Assembly: GCA_016098155.1 (NCBI GenBank)
Contig: JAAAJB010000156.1
Coordinates: 1 to 59,395 of the forward strand
DNA length: 59,395 nucleotides
Direction: 5' to 3'
Source of the DNA: Actinomortierella ambigua
Lineage: Eukaryota; Mortierellomycota; Mortierellomycetes; Mortierellales; Mortierellaceae
This document shows positions 1-7,333 of this stretch, piece by piece. A model generated the notes under the pieces. That model was given only the letters and a program-made list of their open reading frames with translations. It was not told where the DNA came from and searched no databases. The position numbers were made by a program, and so were the translations under genes. The first letter of the stretch is position 1; each line of letters opens with the position of its first letter.

Positions 1-551
1 AAGAAGAAGGATGACGACAAAGTTGTGATCGGCATTGGCTTAGGCCGTTTCCAACCTTCGTTCAGGCTGGCATCCTTAGACCAGTCGTTCATGGCGTACT
101 TTGTGAAAAAGGTAACCACTGCTCTCTGTTCGTGACCTTTTTATTTTGTCACGCGTTGATCCAACTGCTGCTAACCAAATCTCTATCTTTGCGTTAATAG
201 GCACGCGCCCTTGGCTATCTTGTGCTTGGGGTAAATGAATACTATACAAGTAAAAAGTGCCCCAAGTGCGAGAATTTTATTGGCCAACCAAAGAATATCA
301 GGCGGGCTTACTGCAGCGAATGTGCAAAATATTTGCATCGCGACGGCATGGCTGGGCACAACATTGTCAACATTCTTCGAGCGCACGTCGAGAAGCAAGA
401 ACGCCCTGACTACCTGCAGCCAGTGGACGAGCACGGAGTGTACCCGTGGAAGGCCAGGTCAACGCGTGCTGGCAAGCGATCGGATAGAGAGGATGTCGAT
501 GGTGAGGGCCCGGTCAAGAAGATGAAGGGGAAGGCCAAAAAAATAGCATAG
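1..551 (+). CDS. Fanzor (TnpB-like) RNA-guided nuclease, C-terminal part
   Basis: Two exons, 1-111 and 201-551, flank a GT-AG intron of 89 nt (112-200). They give 153 residues of open frame with the N-terminus missing. Exon 1 carries the RuvC-II-like strand (VVIGIGLGRF). Exon 2 begins ARALGYLVLGVNEYYTSKKC. The Glu in VNEYYTS sits where Fanzor proteins carry their relocated catalytic Glu. A zinc ribbon follows (CPKC ... CSEC), then HRDGMAGHNI, matching the RuvC-III RD...AA.NI motif of the TnpB/Fanzor family. The product would be a nuclear RNA-guided DNA nuclease encoded by a transposon. The C-terminus is a basic tail. The family call rests on the combination E-YYTSK-CxxC-CxxC-HRD. The N-terminal domains and RuvC-I Asp cannot be checked here. 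Confidence 0.8.
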
Positions 552-711
552 CAAGGAGCTTTTTTTTGCAGGCAGATAGCTTTTTTTTGCAGGCAGATAG
601 CTTTTTTTTTTTCCTTTTCTACGTGCTCGCACGCACGCTCCACCTAGTGTGGATTTGACCTTTCCTCGCAGGCGATACGTTCGTTACTTCGGTGACGTAA
701 CAGGTCAGCCA
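552..711 (+). other. Conserved 3' non-coding tract of Fanzor copies (possible omega-RNA region)
   Basis: Downstream of the stop codon, the T-runs with GCAGGCA(G/C)ATAG, the segment CTACGTGCTCGCACGCACGC, the CTCCACCT..TGTGGATT block and GGCGATACGTTCGT are shared almost base for base with 6455-6581. CGTGCTCGCACG can form a small hairpin, and GTTACTTCGGTGACGTAAC has pairing ends. In TnpB and Fanzor systems the guide RNA scaffold lies at this end of the element. Assigning that role here is inference from position and conservation. Confidence 0.4.
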
Positions 712-1452
712 TTGCGAGGAGGTCAATGGGTAGTCCGCTCATGTCCAGGAGCATAAAATATAAGGGAGCTAGGACGCCGCACGAGTGGGTGAAAGGCGGA
801 CAAGCTGGCGAAGAAGCTCAGCTTTGGAAAGACAGAGTGCTGGAACCCATCAGGCAACGGCGATCTCCTATACAGCACGCGGTACAAGGGGGTGATAGTG
901 GAAGACGACTTACGGAGGACGATCATATTGCGACCAACCACGCGGCTTGGATCTCCCAGAACCGTACCATGCGTCGTATTGACTGCTGGACACGTTTTAA
1001 CTGAACGGACCCGCTGGCTCATAGTCTTGACGACAACCATCCGACGAGCCTCCACACCAGTATTGGCGACTGCCATAGGCGTTCACACAGGATCGAGAAG
1101 ATGCATGGGATGCTCCAAACTCAAGAGATCATGTCAGAGCATTACCCCGACCTGTACATTACCAGCTATTGCCGAGTATGCGCCACGGACGGAGAGGAGG
1201 AGGAGGAGAAGACCTATAGAGACACAAGATTACATCTGGGAGTGCCCGGTCACGGTAGGAACAAGGCAACTGATCCGGACTCGCGGGAGGACCGCCTCAG
1301 GCGCAAGGCCCAAGCGGAGAGGAAAAGCAAACCCACACACAGAGCAGACCAATAACATGACCGACTGTCAGCGCCGTGACAGTTGACGGAGATAGGAGAC
1401 CTACACGGCGATCAGACAACAGCCCGCGATCTAAATCATAGGACTCGTCCCG
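712..1452. other. No intact gene; possible decayed LINE reverse-transcriptase tail
   Basis: No intact gene is seen. Between about 1090 and 1260 two overlapping plus frames together resemble the C-terminal end of non-LTR reverse transcriptases: YCRVCA, then an acidic stretch, then DYIWECP after a one-base frame change. The family usually shows CxxC...ET..H....CP. The match is short and broken, so it is only a hint of a LINE remnant. Confidence 0.2.
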
Positions 1453-2015
1453 TTGTGTCTGTCGAAACGTTGGCAAGCCCTGTTCCAGGCAACGGCCACG
1501 ATCGCCAGATGTATGTATGGCTCTAAGGTTTGTCAGACAGATTGCGAATGGCAGGCGGGGACTCCTATGGAGTGCCCGATGCAAAGTAGCTGTTTCCAGC
1601 TTGGGAGAAAGATTTGCGTATCACTACTGAGCAAGAAAAAGCGTGGGAAGAGCGCTGGTGACGAGAGGCACCCGGGGAGCAGCAGTGGTTCCTTTGAAAT
1701 TTCCCAGGTACAGCCTATTGCCGAGAATATTCTATATGAACTTTATGACGCTATACTCAGCTGTATATCTACCTTCAGGGTAAGTTGAAGTGAGCGTGAT
1801 GAAGAGAGGAAAAAAAGGTAGAGAAAAACGGCGGTTTTGGATCCGTAAACATGGCAGAAGCCGCGATAGGTCGCTACAGGGACCATTGGAATCCAGGCAA
1901 GCGACTAACAATGCTGGAGCTTTCAAAGGGTCATGTGCAGGTGTTTATGCAGAAAAGGGATGGGGATACTCTGGGTGCGTGCATAGCTAGGAATAAAACG
2001 ATGTACGTCGTTTAA
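1453..2015 (+). other. Unrecognised open frames, possibly two exons
   Basis: An open frame at 1453-1788 ends near ACCTTCAGG|GTAAGT, a good splice donor. A separate 54-codon ATG frame lies at 1851-2015 (starts MAEAAIGRYRDHWN, ends KTMYVV). The two could be exons of one gene, for example through the TTTCAAAG acceptor near 1927, but no domain is recognised. It sits between mobile-element debris and an XPG pseudogene, so it may be a fragment. Confidence 0.2.
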
Positions 2016-2197
2016 TGAATTGGCCCAATATGGGAATGAGCCCCTAAATTCGCTACTTCCCTACTTCCCACCTTTCATCTTTAAAGGGGTCGCTGCTATT
2101 GCTTGAATTGCTATCACGACACTCTCCTCCCCATCTGCATACGCCTCACCAGCCTTTCCTATTCTTACTCCATTTCATTGTTCCATCCATATCCATC

Positions 2198-2938
2198 ATG
2201 GGCATCTAGGGCCGATGGGCCTAGATGCGTAAGAAGGGAGCGTGTCCAGGCCTGCATCATGTTACTTCAGAACTTCCGATATCTCTCCAGTTACGTCCAC
2301 CGCAGGCGATAGTCTGCGTCGATTTTCTCAGCAGCTTCTTCTCCTCCGTCCTTTGGGCTTGTTCCAATCACCCTCGTGAGATAGGTCCATTATATTCTTG
2401 AAAACCTCATTAAGAAACTTGGTACGCACGGTGCTCGGTACAATAGTGTCGCAACACTTGTATTCATCGTTGCAGCACACGAGAGCTCACCTCCTCTTTT
2501 TCACATTTTTCAACACTTCTTAAACGCAGCCCAACAACGCTAAATCATCTATTTTGATGGCGCGCCTGCTGCGGAAAAGGCGGATTCACATCGACTCTGC
2601 CTGAGCATTCGAGAGAAGGCACAAGTTCGTGCGCGTGACTCACTCAGAGTCAATTTGAAGCTGGCCAGACTGTGCGCAGGTCTCACTTCAAGGGTGTCCG
2701 CAAGAATCTACGCAGATGCTTCAAATGGAGCAATGCCGACCGCGATATCTTCGCTGCTCTTCTCCAGAGTAGAGGCTGGAGGGTGGTTCTTTGCGAGGCT
2801 GAAACCGACGTGAGAATCGCCCAGGATTGCTTGGCTGACGATGTTGTTGTGTCACGCGATAGTGATATGCTGATACACTCGACAATCAATAAGCTCTGGA
2901 GACCAATCAATCATGACGCCTTCAGTTGATCACATACA
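2198..2938 (+). pseudogene. XPG/FEN1-like (PIN-fold) nuclease pseudogene
   Basis: Pieces of an XPG-like structure-specific nuclease lie in order across three frames. The start ATG at 2198 gives MGI, and the frame then has in-frame TAG stops at 2207 and 2222 before MRKKGA. Next come HHVTSELPIS and TRELTSSFSHF. The N-domain block YFDGAPAAEKADSHR is near 2554, followed by IREKAQVRARDS. The I-domain piece is GWRVVLCEAETDVRIAQDC (2775-2830), then DDVVVSRDSDMLIHS, the acidic metal-binding motif. Intact relatives use the acidic residues of FDG, EAE and DSD for two-metal cleavage of branched DNA. Two nonsense codons and at least two frameshifts make this a dead copy. The parent is a protein of the MGI..LW..LRKKG type. 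Confidence 0.7.
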
Positions 2939-3059
2939 AACTACGTGAGCTCCAAACGATCCACTACAAAAGGAACTAGTTTGTCGAGCCTGGCATAGGG
3001 AGTTCCAGCCTTAGGTTTGGAGAAACTTTACAGTCCACCTCTCAGACACTGACTCGTCG

Positions 3060-4435
3060 AGCCAGGTCCGAAGCGTTCGTAACAATATCCGCTGGATCCG
3101 GAACCTGGACTTGGGAGAGTGGAATCCTACCCTCTCAACCACATCTTTACTCTACGATATATTGGCCACGGAATGCCGTTCACTTGTGTCGCTTGATGTG
3201 AAGCTCAACAGGCCCACCCAGTGGGACCAATGCCAAGTCCTTTTGCGTCACAGCAAGGATACCTTGCGGTGCATCACCATCACAGAAGGAGAGTGGTCAG
3301 GACCCAATGACCAACAGCTTGTTGACACGATGGATGATCTGAAATCTTTGGAGGTGCTCGCGTTCATACGCTTCTCGCCCTCCATCAACGCTCTCCTCTG
3401 CCTAGTGGCAAATATGTCCTTGTTGAGGACTGTTTATTGCGGGATGTACAGTGAGAAGTCCGGTACACACGGCAAGGCTTTAGGTCCTAATCATTCACCC
3501 TTGGCTCTCGCTCACATTGCCGACGATGGACGGCCCCTTCGCCTCTAAGAAAAGGCTCATGTCATGACCCAGTGTTAGTGACATTGTTCAGACGATGTCC
3601 ATTGCTGGTGCGCCTCCAGCTCAGTGAAGTGGCGGATGAGATTTGTGAAGGGCTGTGCGAGCTCCTTCGTGACGGGCACTTTCCTCACCTCAGGAGCGTA
3701 CAGTTGCAAGACCAATTTCAAAGCCCTTTTCATACGCGCAGCATATTGAGCTCTTTTCCTTCTCACCAGCTCACCTCTGTCAAGCTGTATCATCCATCCA
3801 TGATGACTGTTCAGGTGCTCGTCGAGCACCATCACCAGACTCTCCAAGACGTGGATATCGAGGTCTCCCATTATCATGAAGGTTCCATTATCGAACATCT
3901 GTCAAGGTGCCCTCAGCTGCTATATCTTCGCTTTTTTGTCCAAGGTGTCGGGGTCGACGTGCGACATGCGATTGCGTGACCGTAGGTATGCACGAAGCCC
4001 AAGGAGCTCAAAGTGGGGTTCAGCCTGGATGAATATTGTCAGGATGAGGAGCTTCTCGACATGGCCTTGGAAGAGAAAGAAGCCGTAAGTGGACCGGACC
4101 GAGAGGTGTACGACGAGGCATTGACGGTCTTTATGATGCGATTGGGCCAATTGACCCAACTGCGCGAGGTGGATTTTTACCCCGTTGGCTATGTGGGCCC
4201 TCTCTACGCATCCAAAATTTTGCCGCTGTCGATGGCAAATGGATTTGCGCACCTGGACCAGTGGACACGGTTGGAAAGGCTGAACTTTGGCCCGTTTCAT
4301 GTACTCCCACTTGGCATCCCAGAGCTACAGTTCATGCGGCAACATTGGACTTCACTGAAGATACTCTCCTCGGCCTGCGTTCTCTCGGAGGAGAGTGAGT
4401 GGTTGAGTGATCATTGGCCTGAGCTGAAGACCTGA
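3060..4435 (+). pseudogene. F-box/LRR-like protein pseudogene
   Basis: Three plus-strand blocks encode leucine-rich, repeat-like sequence: 3060-3548 (RWIRNLDLGEWNP, then CRSLVSLDVKL and LKSLEVLAF), 3572-3979 (RRCPLLVRLQLSE, HLRSVQLQD, CPQLLYLRF) and 4013-4435 (LTQLREVDFYP, WTRLERLNFGP, WTSLKILSS). The spacing of Leu-rich strands is like the F-box/LRR proteins that are abundant in Mortierella. Blocks 1 and 2 are joined by a frameshift near 3545. Blocks 2 and 3 are in the same frame but separated by TGA and TAG near 3977-3985. No F-box is seen upstream. It begins right after the XPG pseudogene, so this whole stretch is decaying. Confidence 0.55.
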
Positions 4436-4742
4436 AAAGTCGCTCGATAAATCTGTGCGTTTGATGGCACCACACTAAACCATACGATTTTTTTTTCAGT
4501 GTCTGTAGCCATTGACCCCCCCCCGCCATATCCCTTCATACTGTGATAAAATATTCGTCGAACAAATCGTATCAAACAAAAGACAAATCCGCATAGCTTC
4601 GGGTTATGCAGAAACCTTCAATTGATGGCTTCTGGGCATTGTGAAGTACAAATAAAATTCTGTCTTCGTGAAAAGGAATTTCATATGCAAGGTGTAGCCC
4701 CAAATGTGGTGCAGCTCGATGTAGCAGTTCAACAAAAAAAAA

Positions 4743-5063
4743 CGAAAGCTAGTTGAGACAGATGATGATGACGATGTCGATGACAAAGGGAGACATTCCA
4801 CGCGCCTCAAGTCTTGCTGCATTGTAACAGACGCATTCCAGTGGAGGTTTTGTAAGTGCACGTTCGAAGACGACGAGACCCTGACCTACCGAACAAAGCA
4901 AGCGTTGGGCTGCTTTAAAATCGGGGCTGATGCCCAAGAAATGAAGGAAGACGTCAAGACCCTCTCTGGCTATACTTTCGCTCTTGGATCGTGTGAAATA
5001 CGTGGCTGGTTCAGGGAGTGTGACCACCAGACTATTCAACAAACAGGCACCCACAGAAAGTAG
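4743..5063 (+). other. Unrecognised open frame without Met
   Basis: An open plus frame of about 106 codons runs from 4743 to the TAG at 5061. It has an acidic start (ETDDDDDVDD), then TDAFQWRFCKCTFEDDETL and RTKQALGCFKIGADAQEMKE. It has no start codon, so it could be an internal exon or a fragment. No family is recognised. It overlaps no other call and lies beside the Helitron relic on the opposite strand. Confidence 0.2.
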
Positions 5064-5074
5064 GACCTAGCTGA

Positions 5075-5690
5075 GCTTTAATGAACGTTAGTATAACGTT
5101 TGTACGCACCTCAAAAAAATTGGGGCAAGTCGTGTCAAAAAATTGTACCACATGTGTCCATCTCTTTGATAGGCATAGGTATTTTGAAAGTAAAGTGAGT
5201 AATGCGCCTATCCTCGAGCACCAAGGCTGCGATCCGCAGGAGGACACGACAACAGGAGCATATCCACAGTCAGCTTTGATGAGTTTGATCAAAGTGTTGA
5301 TTGTGTACGACTTGCCGTGGCCCCAGGGCCGTCGATGTAAAATAGTCGGTTGTCGTTATTGGTGTTGTCGATGTTGGCGCTGTCACCATTGTTGTTGGCT
5401 CTTTTGACCGAAGCCAAGATTGTGTTGACGGTACAGCGTTGGTCATCATTCAGAGTGGTTAGGAGGCTTTGAGATTCTGTCTTAGCTCGTTCACGAGCGT
5501 CGAGTGGAATGACGCCAACATGCTCGTTGTAGAGGTCCTCATCGATGGCGGGGTCAGGAAGGACTAATGGCGTTGTCACAGAAAAGTCATCGGCCAACGA
5601 CATACCCATGCTTTGAAGGATTTGGTTGATCTTGTGCAGGGCCAAATTGTGACATCGCTCTCTTTCTGCATCCACCTGTGTCTTCGTGTT
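5075..5690 (-). pseudogene. Helitron-type Pif1-like helicase relic
   Basis: Read on the minus strand, the fragment begins near 5675 with NLALHKINQILQSMGMSL, continues with a Q-motif-like LLTTLNDDQRCTVNTILASV, and then reaches the Walker A region. The frame breaks there: FYIDGPG in one frame continues as GHGKSYTINTLIKLIKADCG in the next, a one-base shift near 5320. Further on, IAALVLEDRRITHFTFKIP is recognisable as the segment after motif Ia of Pif1/Helitron helicases (usual form GIAALLL..GRTaHs.FkIP). The Rep/HUH nuclease and later helicase motifs are missing. It is a truncated, frameshifted relic of a rolling-circle transposon. Confidence 0.65.
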
Positions 5691-5721
5691 GAACGCAAGT
5701 TGTTTTTAGTGCTGACCCACT

Positions 5722-5743
5722 TCTCTCTCTCTCTCTCTCTCTT
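5722..5743. repeat. (CT)n microsatellite
   Basis: Uninterrupted CT dinucleotide run between the helicase relic and the Fanzor remnant, just upstream of CTAGGCGAGATC. Confidence 0.9.
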
Positions 5744-5754
5744 CTAACTAGGCG

Positions 5755-6200
5755 AGATCTCAGAGCTACTTTGTCATAGGTGCAAATGAGTACTACACCA
5801 GTAAAAAGTGCTCACTCGAATTCACTCCCACCAACGACTAACTACAATATAAGCACTATGAACTACAAATACCAAATCCTCTCTTCGCACCCCAGGCGCC
5901 GCTATTGTTGCCCTGCAACAACTCCCTCTTGCGTGACACGCTCTGTGTCAAACCACCAACCACAGCTATGCCATATGTGTGCCAACTTTGCTGCCAAGGT
6001 CTAAGAGAGCATTCAGCGTTTCTACTGCGAGGAGTGCAAGAAATAACTGCACAGGGATGTGCCGGCCGCATACAACATGTGCAATGTCGTCCTCGCCCAC
6101 ATTGAGAAACAGCAGAGGCCGCTTTACCCTGCAGCCGGTACGCGAGGACGGCAGATATCCGTGGATGACAGCCAACGCGTACAGTAAGACGGGGGTCGCG
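5755..6200 (+). pseudogene. Fanzor C-terminal remnant, divergent (copy 2a)
   Basis: Starts with YFVIGANEYYTSKKC (about 5769-5813), matching the region of the relocated catalytic Glu and first zinc-ribbon Cys of copy 1. The frame then degenerates. Near 6017 it resumes as FYCEECKK, an in-frame TAA at 6044-6046 replacing the usual aromatic residue, and LHRDVPAAYNMCNVVLAHIE, which contains the RuvC-III RD and the A-A..N pattern. A further one-base shift leads to LQPVREDGRYPW, the tail motif shared by all copies. It is clearly non-functional and more diverged than the fragment at 6281. Confidence 0.7.
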
Positions 6201-6280
6201 ACGCCTTCAGCTACGTTGGAGGTCACGCAAATCAAATCGCAAACCAAAATCATCGATGATGCCTGGCTCGCAGCCCTCGC

Positions 6281-6590
6281 ACAACATTGTCAACATTCTT
6301 CGAGAAGCAAGAACGCCCTGACTACCTGCAGCCAGTGGAAGAAGCACAGAGTGTACCCGTGGAGGGCGAGGTTAACGCGTGCTGGCAAGCGGTCGGCTAG
6401 AGGGGATGTCGATGGTGAGGGCCCGGTCAAGAAGATGAAGGCGAAGGCATAGCTGAGTTTTTTTTTTTTTGCAGGCACATAGTTTTTTTTTCTTTCTACG
6501 TGCTCGCACGCACGCTCCACCTTGTGGATTTCGCAGGCGATACGTTCGTAACTTCTGTGACGTAATATATTCAGCCATTGCGCAGCCATT
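6281..6590 (+). pseudogene. Fanzor 3'-end fragment, near-identical to copy 1 (copy 2b)
   Basis: Nucleotide-level near-copy of about 358-711: CAACATTGTCAACATTCTTC, a 9-bp deletion relative to copy 1, the CTGCAGCCAGTGGA segment, the basic C-terminal tail, then the T-runs with GCAGGCACATAG and the CTACGTGCTCGCACG block. It lacks the zinc ribbon and RuvC-III Asp, so it cannot code for a nuclease. High identity compared with copy 2a indicates a more recent event. It ends with CATTGCGCAGCCATT (6576-6590). Confidence 0.7.
6576..6590 (+). repeat. Putative terminal motif of Fanzor element
   Basis: CATTGCGCAGCCATT at the 3' limit of copy 2b. The same 15-mer occurs on the plus strand at 30922-30936, just beyond the 5' side of the minus-strand copy 3. 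In element orientation the two are therefore inverted, as terminal inverted repeats would be. Copy 1 shares only the first part (CATTGCG). Confidence 0.35.
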
Positions 6591-6683
6591 CAGCCAAAGC
6601 CACCGGCCATGGTCCAATTCCAATATCCTATAGCATTTGACATTGTTGTCGACTCTACTTTTCCGCCGGATCGTTATATTGAT

Positions 6684-7187
6684 ATGCTGCAAGGAATCAT
6701 GAGACACCATACTACACGAACGGCACTTCAAGCCGCAAGACCGCGTTCCTACGTGCAAACACCTTCGCCACGGATATCGCGGCCCTTCCACTCAACGGTC
6801 CGACAGGCCGCTCAGGAGAGGCCTCCTCCAGCACGGGTACCACGGCCCATCCCGCTCGACATTGGCGCAGGCTCTGCCGCTGCCTCCACAACGACGGCAT
6901 CAGCAACGGCATCAGCACCTACGGCCTCATCTTCCGCAGGGGGTCGCAAGGACGGTGGATTCTTCTACAAGTATGGTTCGCCCATCTTCACCATTGCTGT
7001 CTTTGGCTCCGCCTCCACTCTAGCCATGCATATCCTGTATCACCACCTTGCCCTTGAGGAGTACCAGCTGGCCTCCACGCAAAAAATTAAAGAGCTCGAG
7101 ACTGAAATCAAAGAGCTCAAGGCACATCGGCAGACAAGTGGGGGGATGGTGCGCCATCCAACTGGTGGCCGGGGCGAGTTTGTTTGA
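6684..7187 (+). CDS. Small mitochondrial membrane protein, single TM plus coiled coil
   Basis: Single exon, 167 residues from the ATG at 6684 (MLQGIMRHHTTRTA). The N-terminal ~40 residues are basic, Ser/Arg-rich and free of acidic residues, ending in SRPFHST, as mitochondrial presequences do. A low-complexity Ala/Ser/Thr linker follows. Then comes one hydrophobic helix (about FTIAVFGSASTLAMHILYHH) and a charged coiled coil with KIKELETEIKELK. TM-then-coiled-coil resembles inner-membrane assembly factors such as INA17, but there is no sequence match to support a name. An in-frame upstream ATG at 6609 would add 25 residues without presequence character and lies only 18 bp after the Fanzor fragment, so 6684 or 6699 is preferred. 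Confidence 0.6.
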   Translation: MLQGIMRHHTTRTALQAARPRSYVQTPSPRISRPFHSTVRQAAQERPPPARVPRPIPLDIGAGSAAASTTTASATASAPTASSSAGGRKDGGFFYKYGSPIFTIAVFGSASTLAMHILYHHLALEEYQLASTQKIKELETEIKELKAHRQTSGGMVRHPTGGRGEFV

Positions 7188-7291
7188 AGCGTCCCAGCAG
7201 CCATACAATAAAACAACAGTAGCAACAACACACAATCACTTCATTCTTCCTTTTCACTATATTGAGCACAAACTCGTTTCGACTTTTTTTT

Positions 7292-7297
<6 letters not shown>

Positions 7298-7332
<35 letters not shown>
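7298..7332. repeat. (CT)n microsatellite in 3' flank of VPS11
   Basis: Pure CT run that ends exactly at the VPS11 stop codon on the opposite strand. It lies between two convergent genes. Confidence 0.9.

Positions 7333-7333
<1 letters not shown>

Larger units (their letters stand above)
1..711 (+). mobile_element. Fanzor element, 3' part (copy 1)
   Basis: 3' portion of a Fanzor-type element that continues off the left edge of the window. It consists of the C-terminal coding exons (1-551) and a non-coding tail (552-711). The tail is also found beside a second copy at 6455-6581. The similarity between the two loci stops close to the sequence CAGCCATTGCG (706-716 here), so the element end is placed there. 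Copy 1 is the only one of the three loci whose visible reading frame is unbroken, so it is the best candidate for a functional element. The type of carrier transposon cannot be told, because the 5' end is outside the window. Confidence 0.7.

Noticed and set aside
3943..3985. Intron to remove the stops between LRR blocks 2 and 3
   Set aside because: The only GT..AG pair would be about 41 nt, in the wrong phase. The stops are better explained by pseudogene decay.
7020..7235. Minus-strand frames opposite the 3' end of the mitochondrial protein gene
   Set aside because: Overlap a well-supported plus-strand coding frame and have no domain features.
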